From contig NC_092350.1 in NCBI RefSeq assembly GCF_963676685.1, positions 45,801,705 through 45,865,704 of the forward strand: DNA of 64,000 bases, given 5' to 3'. Shown piece after piece: positions 32,670 through 42,789 of this stretch. Positions within the stretch are counted from its first letter, which is position 1; each line of letters begins with the position of its first letter. Under the pieces are notes generated by a model that searched no databases, was not told the DNA's origin, and worked only from the letters and a program-made list of their open reading frames with translations. This DNA is from Mytilus edulis. Lineage: Eukaryota; Mollusca; Bivalvia; Mytilida; Mytilidae. The translations under genes and the position numbers were made by a program.

Positions 32670-33715
32670 TTGCAAATGAAATCCTTCAGATTTCTGTCAG
32701 CAAATTTCACACACGTGGATCAAATTTATAGGATGCATTTGCAGAAGAATAAATGAAGATATAAATTGGTAATAACTACAAGTTTTGAGCTGTTAAGTGT
32801 TTGAACTCGGTTCGTTTGGTATACCTTCACGGTAAACCTTTTACAACATTTGATAAAGAAACAAGGTCTTTTAATTTCATGTTGTTCCTTAGAAATGGAA
32901 TAAAACTGTAGTAACTGCCTTAGTGGTCTTGCTCAAGCACAGTCGTCTGAAGTACGTATAATCATGGTTTCGATTCGAAGCTTGGCCAAACAAACAATTT
33001 GAAATCAGGATTTGAAGATCCATCGCTCAGCATGCAACATAATGAGCTATGGAAAATATTTGACGGCATGAACTATAATATTTCGTGAGGGTTTGCGTGT
33101 GTTTCTGTTTAAAGTAGTGGTGTCAATGGTTAACCGATTAACAGTCGGAAGAACCGAATGTCGAATACCAAAAACGCTAACCGATTTGCCGGACTCTTTA
33201 AATATTTTTGATAGATTTAATAAAAATGTGTATTTGAAATCATTAGATTATTTTGTTTTATTTATAAATCATAGTCGGGTTGATTAATTTGTCCAGTAAA
33301 TTGATTGCTATTGTGAATCCAAAATAGCATAAAATTAATTAGAACTTAGGCCATGTTCACATCAAACGCCGTTTACAGTAAACATGTTTACAATTAGTTT
33401 AATGTAATGGACACTGGTTTCACATTAAATTTGTTCACATCTATACACCTTGTTTAATTACTTGTACATAAGTTTGTTAACACTTGTTAACTATATGTCA
33501 TTTAAATGTTCATTACGTTTACATCCCAGTTTCTTTGTTCTGACAGGGGTGATCTGAGCCGGATCAGGCCTAACAGATCACGCCAGTTTGAGTTTCTTTG
33601 TTATGCATGCTTTCCTTTGTTCTGTAACATTTTGGCGGGAATGTCAAATCCACTATAAAACTTCATCTATTATACGGAGAAGACGACTATCTATCAAAAC
33701 TCACTTAGAAAAAAT
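32670..33715. other. Gene-free stretch
   Basis: Near 33350-33500 there is a 'gttcacat' and 'aaacatgtttac' rich segment that could be an old repeat. I recognised no exons. Confidence 0.4.
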
Positions 33716-33721
33716 CCAGTG

Positions 33722-33792
33722 TATATGCTGGGATTCGAACTCAAGACATTTAGCATATCAAAGCCATGACACATACCACTTCACCAGGACAA
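33722..33792 (-). repeat. tRNA-derived SINE head or tRNA pseudogene
   Basis: On the minus strand, a box A-like TGGTGAAGTGG (complement of 33777-33787) is followed ~45 bp later by a box B-like GAGTTCGAATCCCAGC (complement of 33727-33742). The spacing fits an internal RNA polymerase III promoter. A tRNA cloverleaf is not complete, so a SINE head is likelier than a working tRNA. Confidence 0.5.
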
Positions 33793-34299
33793 CTTGATAC
33801 GAACTAACAGTTATTTAACATACTTAAAGGAAGCAAGATCTTTTTATAAGTGAGGTAAATTGGCAGACCTTTATTCATTGGCGTTTAAACCTTTTTCCTT
33901 AATAAGTGAGATGTTAGACTGATTGTTTTGTAAAGTGGCGATATAGTATTGGCCGATTGGCAAGTGGGGCGAGTTGACATTGTTTGATATCTATTCATCA
34001 TGTTCGGGGGTCATAAAGGGTCTACATTATATAGTAATATATAAAAAAAAAATTTAACTGTTATGTGGCGTTCTAAACTAGGTTTTATGATATTGTAAAT
34101 GTTTTTTCGTCTAATCTGAAACAGCTGGGATGTAAAATAGTTTTCTCACTCGGACTTTGTTAAAGTGAGTAAGATATTAATACAAGTTGACTTCTGTAAA
34201 CCCTATTTCTGACTTTTTTTTTATCTAAATTATAAATGTATATTTGATTTGTTCACACATCGTTGTCAATATAATTGCATTTGATGCGAATGGCATTCA

Positions 34300-34500
34300 C
34301 CTAAGAGGTTTAGCTAGCTTATAAACCATCTGTTACCCCCCATTTTCTAAATAAGAAAATGCCTGTACCAAGTCAGAAATACATTTGTATGACAGTTATT
34401 ATCTATTAGCTTAATGTGTTTGAGATTGTACCATTTGATTAAATACTTTCCGTTTTGAATTTTCCTCGGAGTTCAATATTTTTGAGATTTAACTTTTTTT
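34300..34500 (+). repeat. Dispersed repeat family C, second copy
   Basis: See shared blocks at 28090-28290: 'tgcctgtaccaagtcagaaa', 'gacagttatt', 'ccgttttgaattttcctcgg'. Confidence 0.65.
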
Positions 34501-34699
34501 GTGACGTTTGGATGAGTTATATGGTTAGCACCGGTAAATACCCGTTTCACCAATATGTTTTGAAGTCTGATAACTAGAATTTTGTTGATCAGAAATCTGT
34601 AGTAGATTTTAAAATACCCAAAAAAGAAATCATCGAATTGAATTACCCTAAAATATGGAAATAGTCGAAGCAGACAAACAAGCGTTAGATACAAATTTA

Positions 34700-35470
34700 G
34701 GAACTTCGCGATTTTTACCCTACATATAATATCGGTTAAATGAGAACTTAAAATCTATATAGATAACATATGTCACAAGAACAAAGAGACCTTCAATTTA
34801 AAAGTTTAATTTGTTAATGTGATTGACCAATTGACAGTGTATTAAATTTCATTCAATTCAAAAGAGGAATAAATGTATCTTGAACATCAAAGCATGCAAA
34901 CATTAAAATAGGGTAATTTGTAAAAACAAAAAAAGTGAATATTATTCTGATGACATGGATTTTATATTATATCTAGAAGAAAAGGGGACACAGATTTTCG
35001 ATTCAATGTTTTATCATAGTCTCATCACATTAAAAAAGTTTCATGGTCACAGGAGTTCATGTTTGGTGATATGGTTCCATTTGGAATTTAGAAAATGACA
35101 AATATAGTCTCAAAACTCAAACATTATGGCCGAGCGTTGTCATCGAAAGAATTCCAACGCGGAACTTTTCGCAATTCAGGGTGTTGTAAAACATGATTTG
35201 TATTGTACGGTAAACATTCTCATTCTGTTTAAATGTGACCACCAAACGATATTGTTTCAATATAAGTATTGACTAAATATCTCTCTTCAAACAAAAGTTC
35301 AACGAAATATATATAAAAATAAGGAGATGACTAGTTTGATTGAAAATGTGACAAAAATTTAAATGAAGTAGATGTAAGCAATATTAGTCTTGAATTAAAC
35401 TAGTTCTTATACTGGCTTTGAACTAGCTGTCAGTAGCTACGAGTACTTTCAGACATTTACTTAGTGCAGT
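34700..35470. other. Gene-free AT-rich stretch
   Basis: I recognised nothing in this stretch. Confidence 0.45.
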
Positions 35471-35479
35471 TTTGTTGTT

Positions 35480-35895
35480 GGGATATAAAAGTACCCGGTC
35501 TTGTCCACTGTGTGCAGTATTTCTATTTGCATCTATCTGATGAGTTAGCCTTTTCAACTGATTTCTATAGTTCGCACTTATGTTGTACTGTGACGCTACT
35601 GTCCCAGGTTAGGTGGAGGGTTTACATGCATACACTTTTAAGGCAAGCACATTCTGTATGTATGTGCCTGTTCCAAATCAGAAGCGTGTTATTCGATGGT
35701 TGTCGTCTGTGGATGTGTTACATATTTGTTATCCGTTCCTTTTTTGGTACATTAATGAGGCCGTTAGTTTTTTTTAGATTGAATTGCTTTACATTTGTCA
35801 TTTTCGGGTCTTTTAGAGCTTTATATGCGGTTTGGGCTTTGCTTATTATTGAATCATGCGGAGAGTTGTCTGATTGGCAATCATACCATAACAAT
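35480..35895 (-). repeat. Dispersed repeat family A, long reverse copy
   Basis: Reverse complement of the 21815-22145 family, ending with 'ggagagttgtctgattggca' next to 'atcatacca'. The 147-codon plus-strand ORF here arises from this repeat. Confidence 0.75.
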
Positions 35896-35960
35896 ATGTT
35901 TTATTGACGAATTTTCGAAACATTAAGAAAAAAATACCTTTAAAAAGTAAAAATAAAGTA

Positions 35961-36180
35961 AACCTTTTAAATAGACTTATAAAGAAAGGATATATTTACG
36001 ATACTGTTGTCAGGTGATTAAAGATTGCATACAAAACCTTTAAATAGACGTATTAAGAAGGGATATAGTTACGATACTGTTGTCAGGTCATTAAAGATTG
36101 CATACAAAACCTTTAAATAGACTTATTAAGAAGTGATATAGTAACGATACTGTTGTCAGGTCATTAAAGATTGCATATTT
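35961..36180. repeat. Three tandem copies of a ~73-bp unit
   Basis: The unit contains 'acctttaaatagac', 'aagggatatagttacgatac' and 'tgttgtcaggtcattaaaga'. Copies start near 35961, 36035 and 36108. An inverted single copy lies at about 36694-36755 and a related one at about 60265-60335, so the unit belongs to a mobile repeat's terminal region. Confidence 0.8.
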
Positions 36181-36264
36181 TGGTATTAATATTGATTCAC
36201 TTATAGGGTCTTTGCATCGGACCTTAACACATTTGTTACAAATCAGTTGTTGGCATGACACCGG

Positions 36265-36690
36265 TTATATTCTTCTCATATATGTTATGATGATGTGATA
36301 CTAAACCCCTAAGGGGAAGGATTATGCCTGATATTCATATAATGACAATCAGTTTAATTGAAGTCTGGAGCTAGCATGTCAGTTAACTGCTAGTAGTCTG
36401 TTGTTATTTATGTATTAATGTCATTTTGTTTATTTTCTTTGGTTACATCTTCTGACATCAGACTGATCTGAATTTTAATGTGCGTATTGTTATGCGTTTA
36501 CTTTTCTATATTGGCTAGAGGTATGGGGGAGGGTTGAAGTCTCATAAACATGTTTAACCCCGCCTCATTTTTGCGCCTGTGTCAAGTCAGAAGCCTCTGG
36601 CCTTTATTAGTCTTGTATTTTTTTTTAATTTAAGTTTCTTGTTTTCAATTTGGAATTAAGTATGGCGTGCATTATCACTGAACAAGTATA
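36265..36690 (+). repeat. Dispersed repeat family B, nested between inverted 73-bp units
   Basis: Begins 'atgttatgatgatgtgatac' and 'taaacccctaaggggaagga', continues with the 'gggggagggttga' and 'gtttaaccccgcc' blocks. The flanking inverted 73-bp units suggest one larger composite element spanning about 35961-36890. Confidence 0.7.
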
Positions 36691-37164
36691 TATCTTTAAT
36701 GACCTGACAACAGTGTCGTAACTACATCCCTTCTTAAGTCTGTTTAAAGGTTTTGTTAGCTTTTGAGTTGAATAATGTCATTTTTGTGCTTGTAAAGAAT
36801 ATTACCATAAAAGATTGGAAGTGAAATACCTGAACGTATAAGATGTATACATGTTGAGTTATATTTACGAATGATATCCTAGTACCGGAATGTTTAGACT
36901 AGTTTGTGATAACGCAAACCCTGGTTTAATATTTTTTCTCTCGTTAAATCTAATACGCTGTTACATACACGAGCAAATAAACTTGTTTCGTTCGAATCGC
37001 TTGTTTTAGAGGAACCGTCATCAGGAACGGTCGTAAAAGTTAATTGAAAGACAAGGATGTATAATTATATAAAATCTAAAAATTAAATTGTTGTTGGCAC
37101 TTTAAGTTACCAGAGTGGGTTTATCTTATAACTGTATATTTTCAAGAACCATAAACAAGATTTA

Positions 37165-37230
37165 TTCAAAAACAAGGAGATTTTGTATCATTGCCAATTC
37201 GACGAGACAACTATCCACCAAATTTCAAAT
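37165..37230 (+). repeat. Family A fragment
   Basis: Diverged start of family A: 'caaggagattttgtatcatt' followed by 'gccaattcgacgagacaact'. Confidence 0.5.
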
Positions 37231-37459
37231 AAAGTGGAAGTAAACTTGAATGTAAAGAAATAATAAAAACAAATGATAAACATTTATAGTAGACAGCTCT
37301 CTCAGAAGCCTTTAAAAACATAAATGTAAAACATAGATCAAACATGTTTTGTATAAAAGTAAGTCTTTTTTCTTGAAGGATACGAAGATATGTTTTCTGG
37401 GAGAGTAGGGAAGGTTTTACACATAGTTTATCCTCATAGAAAACATGCGTAGCGACCAG

Positions 37460-38290
37460 GTACATATAGCTTACCCCTTTCGAAATGGCTTACAATGTTT
37501 TAAAACAACACAGGCTATCGTCCCTGGGGAAAAGGCTCATCATCAAAGAAAAAGGTAACCTAGTCTCCCATGGGTATCACTTATTCTATCATTAAACATG
37601 TTAAATATGGTTTACTTTTCCAGAAAACATGGCTTATGTTTATAAGACCAAAATAGCTAACTTTTCCTAAAAATATAAAGTACCCTCACAAAAAATGATG
37701 ATTATCCTTCATGTAAAAAAGGCTTACTATTCCAAAAAAAGGATCTCACTTTGAAGAAAAAACATTGAGCACTCGCTGGATAAACGCTTACCCTTCTAGA
37801 CAACATAGTTTATAGATCTTTATAGGTCCGTAAAAATTGAATGACCCCCTCCCCATTAGGTCGTAGTTTTCTGGCGAGACATGATAGTTTACCCTCCATA
37901 AAAGCATGACTTAGTCAACATAAGGCTAATTGTTCAAGACATCTTTTATATAATTAGTTTACCGACCCCGAAATTCATAGGCTTCTCACCAATGATCATG
38001 ACTTAACCTCGCTGAAAACATGACGTGCTCTCAGATTCATAGAATTCATAGCTCATCTTCTCAGAAAACATGACTTACTCTCTAAGAAAGCATTACTTAC
38101 TCTCTCAGAAAACATGACCAACCCTCCTAGAAGGATGGCCTTCTGTCCAAGAAAAACGTTGCTTACCCTTCCCAAACCATGGATTATCCTTAGAGAAAAC
38201 ATGCCTTACCCTCTTAGGAAACTTGCTTATCCTGCAAGAAAACATATAATTTTCTCCATGAATACATGGCTAACTTCAAAAAGCTGACTT
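37460..38290. repeat. Long degenerate minisatellite, ~22-bp unit
   Basis: Dozens of imperfect units around 'cttaccctctcagaaaacat' followed by 'gg' occur in both tight and spaced order (for example 'gacttactctctaagaaagc', 'gacttaacctcgctgaaaac', 'gccttaccctcttaggaaac'). Divergence between units is high, so the array is old. The same unit is at 13549-13860. Confidence 0.65.
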
Positions 38291-38545
38291 ACATGTAACC
38301 TCCCTTAATGCTATTGTTTATGTACTCATACATGTAAAATATCGGTGTGAGATATGGGGATTCGAAATTTAGATGTTCTTGAGTGTGTCTAAATGCGTTT
38401 TAACAAGCAATTATTACGTTTAAATATTCAATCCCGAATTGTATGATCTATCAAGAATTGGGAATACCCTAGTTTAAGTACCGCCAACTCAATCACGTAT
38501 GATTTATTTGTTTGTGTCGCTTAATATTAAAACGAAAAGACGCAA

Positions 38546-39111
38546 AGGAGTAGGTCCAGCCAGACCCCTTTTTGGCCCCAATATAGCAGTTTTACAAAAT
38601 TGTTAAATTGTAAACTTTTAGTTATTTATTGGAAATAAGAATGCTTCTGCTACATAAATATGTTGTTTTTTTTGACAATACAATGCACATATATCGGAAA
38701 CTAGCACCATTAAGTCATGCTAAATTACTGAAATCTTCACAATTTTAGCATTGTAGTTAAATTCTAGACGGTTTCCGTCTTAAATGAAAGTGGCCGCATT
38801 CGTGTTCATTCTTAATATTGAGATGTAAGTTGATATGACGATAACATATAACATTTATAAAAGTTGCGGATGCGGCCACTTTCATTTTTGACAAAACCCA
38901 TCTGAAAAGTGACATATTTTGGCATATTTGATAAATTTTTCATATTTAAGCTTCAATTGAAGCATTTCTAATGACTGAATTTGTTAAAATCTTTCACATA
39001 AACCAATTGATTCAACTAAAATAGACACTGAAGTGTTTAAAAAGTGTTCAAAATCTTTCGTTAGAAGAACCTGAAATTTGGCCAAAATCGGCCTTTACCG
39101 AACCTACTCCT
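38546..39111. mobile_element. MITE family AGGAGTAGGTCC, copy 1
   Basis: Ends AGGAGTAGGTCC and, inverted, AGGAGTAGGTTC. An internal palindrome has 'gaaagtggccgcattcgtg' facing 'gcggatgcggccactttc'. Three copies occur in the window (also 52438-53009 and 61237-61814). Non-coding. Confidence 0.75.
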
Positions 39112-39261
39112 TTGTCATTATTTATTAGAAAAACTTTTTTTTTCATATGAAAATCTCAATAAGTATGGTTATGACAGTAGGATTATTAAGAAAATTGTTC
39201 ATAACTGTAGAATATCAAATATAGCAATGTGGCTACTTATTTCAGAAACGTTGAGTCGTAT

Positions 39262-39330
39262 TAAGTATAAAAATAAGGAGATGAGATATTTAATTTGCCA
39301 ATGAGAGTTTAATCCACCAAAGTTTTAAAC
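39262..39330 (+). repeat. Family A fragment
   Basis: 'aaataaggagatgagatatt', then 'tgccaatgagag', then 'ccaccaaagtttt': the first bases of family A, diverged. Confidence 0.5.
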
Positions 39331-39519
39331 AAAAGAAGATGTTAGCAACATAATCAATTGCACAGCCTTCATCAATGAAAAACACCCCAAAACAACAATA
39401 ACTGAACTGATAAGTGTTCAGAATATATTAAAACTCACATGTATTCAAAAATGGTCACCAGACATGAACAATTCGCGTACGGAGATGAGTTGGTAATATT
39501 TTGTCAATGATATCGAGGT

Positions 39520-39577
39520 GTGTCAGTTTAAGATCCCCTTGATGGTCGGAGGTATGAGGGCGATCTTAAACTGACAC
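39520..39577. repeat. Perfect 16-bp inverted repeat with 26-nt loop
   Basis: GTGTCAGTTTAAGATC at 39520-39535 is exactly inverted at 39562-39577. Too short for a standard MITE. A hairpin RNA or small element core are possibilities. Confidence 0.6.
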
Positions 39578-39599
39578 AGCTAATCCAAAAAGCACATAA

Positions 39600-41430
39600 A
39601 TATTTCTGAGTGTTTTGTGTGTTCAACATTCCCGCCAAAGAATACTGTACAGAGAAAGTCTAGGTAGGATAATCCAGTAGAGGTGATCGGACTCAGAACA
39701 TCCCTGTTAGAACAAATGAATAAGAATGTACAAGATTATATAATTTTCTTTTTAAATTGAAATACTTTTTATCAGAACTACCATTTAGTTTGCCTAAAAT
39801 GGATTGCTTCTAGTTCTCACTCTGCAAGTGTGTAGTTCTTCTCATGTGTTTGATCGACATTTACTATTTTCCCAAACAAAAAAACGCTTGTCAAGGGCAA
39901 GCCTGATATTACCGCTATGTTTAGACCATAACTATGTCCTCTTCTAGTTGATCACAGAGAAAACTGGTCAAATCGAGAATAATAAATCAGGTAAAGTATC
40001 TACATATATCTTAGATATTGGAATTACACCAGTATCTTCATGTATACGCGTGCTTCCTCGTAGTATACTACTGTTTATCAAGAATGGTAACATAGTTACA
40101 ATTTTCCATAATTTCCTCACAAATCGTTTGATGTTTAATAAACCCGACATACAGTTGGTATTACAGGGCGAATAGATAACTGAAGGTTCGTCATAACAAA
40201 TCACTTATAGAAGGGCATTTATTTTATTTTGATATCGTATATTGGCCAACTAAGAAAATACCACCATATTGAAATTTTTATTTAGGACCATGATATTGTT
40301 CGAAACACCCAGCACAACTAACATAGTAAATTAGAATCAATATAAGGGATATACGTTAACTTTAATATGTTTGCGGCCATTTTGGAATCAGGCCACCTTT
40401 TTGTACATTTCAGGATAAATGTATATCTCATATTTTTTAAAATACCATAGCACTACTACCAAGTCAAATCTGTTCTTATATAAGGGATGTTAATTGATTT
40501 TTATATATCTTGAAAAAATTCAAGGTAGGTCGGTAGCTAATATTGTTTGAAACATAAAGAAACAGTACTACCACGCCAAATTTTATGCTTGTACACCAAA
40601 CCAACAATTTCGTCATGTTGATATATTTGATACTCACTCAACTTGACGTTTGAAATAAAAGTGGCCGCATAATCCTATTATATCCCCTTGAACACACCAT
40701 GTTACATAATACCTTTCTCTCTCATTCTGGCCAAAATTGGATTGGGGATAAATTATATTAGATAAGTTATAACATGTTTTTTCTCAAATTCGTTCTAATA
40801 TTTAGCGACACAAAGTCAACAGATTAATTACAATATTTTTTAATATTATAAGATTATGAATATACATATATATACACATATAGATATTGAACAATTTATA
40901 ACTTAACTCATACTAAGCTTTGCAATAAGATAATTATTTAAAATACAATAAACATTTTAATATGAAACATAAGATATGCGATCAAATAATGCACACTTGG
41001 TGAAATAAAATGCTTTTCAACGTTGACAGCAAATATGAGCTGTTTTTTAGTTTTGTCCACAAAGAAAGGTAATTACCACAACTATGCAATCTCTGGCAAT
41101 ACGCTGGTTACCAGTTAAAACCTGTTTAAGACAGTATACACTTGTCTGTCTGTTCTTTACTTTTCAAAGCCTCCTCTTTCGCTTTAAATAATTAAAATAA
41201 AATCTGTTAATGATAATAAAATAATGAAAATTGTAATGATAAATATAGGAATCAAAATAACGAATAAAATCTAAAGACAAATTGCTGGTCATGAGTCAAA
41301 GATTCATTCCCGTTTTTTCTTGTTAATGAGTTTGTTACCCTTTATTAGAGAAATACTCTTTAAACTTTAACTTAATATTGTTTTTATGCACATAAAGAGG
41401 AGATCACTTCTAACCTCTCGTAAAAACTGT
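39600..41430. other. Gene-free AT-rich stretch
   Basis: No exons. Near 40660 a 'gaaataaaagtggccgcata' block resembles the interior of the AGGAGTAGGTCC MITE family, perhaps an old fragment. Confidence 0.4.
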
Positions 41431-41880
41431 CAAAATGATCAGTCATATAACTGTTATAAACTGTCCTACAGTTCTACCTAAGAACTATTCTAAGTAGAAC
41501 TGTCAGGATCAGTTCTAGGGTAGAACTGTCTAAAACTGTTCTAGGTAGAACTGTTAATATCAGTACTAGTAGAACTGTCTGTAGAACTGACCAGATCAGT
41601 CCTAACCGTATAACTGTCGGGAGAACTTACTAAATCAGTCATAATTGTAGAACTGTAAGAAGAACTGTCTAAAACTATTCAAGCCGTAGAACTGACTAAA
41701 CCTGCCATGATTGTAGAGCAGTTCTAAATGAGGTCAATGAAAGTCAAAACAGTGCTATGATGAGAATGTTTTAACATATATTGTATTTTCTTGACATATT
41801 TATATTTAAGACAAGCTGTTTTATGGATAAAACCGACTAAATTAATTTTAGCCGTAGAACTGTTCTAGTCGTAGAATTGA
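41430..41880. repeat. Degenerate array of a GTAGAACTGTC-like unit
   Basis: More than a dozen occurrences of 'tagaactgtc' and variants (agaactgt, agttctac) lie in both orientations, spaced roughly 15-30 bp. Some variants sit next to their inverse (for example 'agttctacctaagaac'), so parts can fold into hairpins. Confidence 0.65.
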
Positions 41881-41909
41881 CCAAAGATTTGGGAATTTTA
41901 AGTCCTCAA

Positions 41910-42050
41910 TGCTCTTTAACTTCCTGCTCGATTTGGCCCTTTCAACATTTGTTTATTCGAGCGTCACTGATGAGTATTTTCTAAACAAAACGCACGTCTG
42001 GCGCAAATACAAAATTCAATCCAGGTATCTATGATGAGTTAATTTACTTG
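41910..42050 (+). repeat. Hammerhead-containing dispersed repeat, degenerate copy
   Basis: The flanks match the copy at 345-480 ('tcctcaatgctctttaac' upstream, 'aattcaatccaggtatct' and 'atgatgagtt' downstream). Confidence 0.6.
41959..42006 (+). ncRNA. Hammerhead ribozyme motif, class 1, degenerate
   Basis: GAGCGTCA and CTGATGA are intact, but the stretch that should read GACGAAAC is AACAAAAC and stem II pairing is broken (GTAT/AAAC). Stem III is CGCACG. Expected to be inactive. Confidence 0.65.
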
Positions 42051-42168
42051 ATATTTGTTTAATCGATTTATATTCAGCATCTTATTATATCCATTTTTTT
42101 ATTTCTGCATTAGTTGAAACAATTTAGATCATACAATTGAACAGACGGCAAACATAGAATATCCCTAC

Positions 42169-42426
42169 CCTTATTATCTTGTTCTTCTATTCTTAAAGCT
42201 TCCTCTTCTCTCAGTTTTCGATTTTCTTCCTCCATTCGTTCAGCATGTTTACGCAGTTGTTCTACCTCTTCTTTCTTTTTCTGTTCAAATAATCGGCGGT
42301 CTTTTAAAGCCTGCTTTGCGTTATCGTCTGCTTTTTGTTTTTCATAATTTGCTCGTATTAACTGTCTTTCAAGCTTTTGTCTGACTTTTTCACCTTCTTG
42401 ATCAAATCGGATATTTTGTTGTTTAT
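42169..42426 (-). CDS. Coiled-coil protein, exon 3 of 3 recognised
   Basis: 258 nt bounded on the minus strand by an acceptor (TATCTTTTTAG) and a donor (AAGG|GTAGGG), phase 1 on both sides. It encodes a Glu/Lys/Arg-rich helix such as EQKKKEEVEQLRKHAERMEE and EENRKLREEEALRIEEQ. Such sequence forms a long coiled coil. It joins in frame after the exon at 49050-49316. No domain identifies the protein, and the continuation below 42169 was not found. Confidence 0.7.
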
Positions 42427-42519
42427 CTAAAAAGATAAAAAAATATACTATAGGGAGATGCATAAGGAATACCTTTGCAAAAATGACACATAACTTTGCA
42501 ACACAGTTCACTTAAGTTA

Positions 42520-42740
42520 AAAAAACTCAAACCAAAAGCGAAAAATTAAAAATCAAAGCCAGTCGCATAGTCAGCACTAAAAGAACCCGACATGACAAAC
42601 TATGAAATAATTTAAACGAAAAAAGGAAACACCTTCAGTAATAACAAATTATTACTAGTTAGTGAAAACAAATTATGGTTTAACCGTCGAAACGACTGCA
42701 TTTTAGGCTCGTAGAACGTGGGACAGGTCCACAATGAATA
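42520..42740 (+). repeat. Family A, strongly degraded copy
   Basis: Retains 'cagtcgcatagtcagcacta', 'gaacccgacatgacaa' and 'gtgggacaggtcc' from the middle and end of family A. Confidence 0.5.
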
Positions 42741-42789
42741 TGGTTTAATTAATCATGTGTCGTGGGTGCAATTTTTCTCTAGTCTAGGA

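Noticed and set aside
33588..33797. 69-codon ORF ending in CWDSNSRHLAY
   Set aside because: That signature is the translation of a tRNA-derived repeat and not a protein.
35520..35570. Another CTGATGAG hammerhead core
   Set aside because: No GAAA partner or stem II follows. The match is part of repeat family A.
35464..35907. 147-codon plus-strand ORF
   Set aside because: It coincides with a reverse copy of dispersed repeat family A. The cysteine/phenylalanine-rich composition reflects the repeat.
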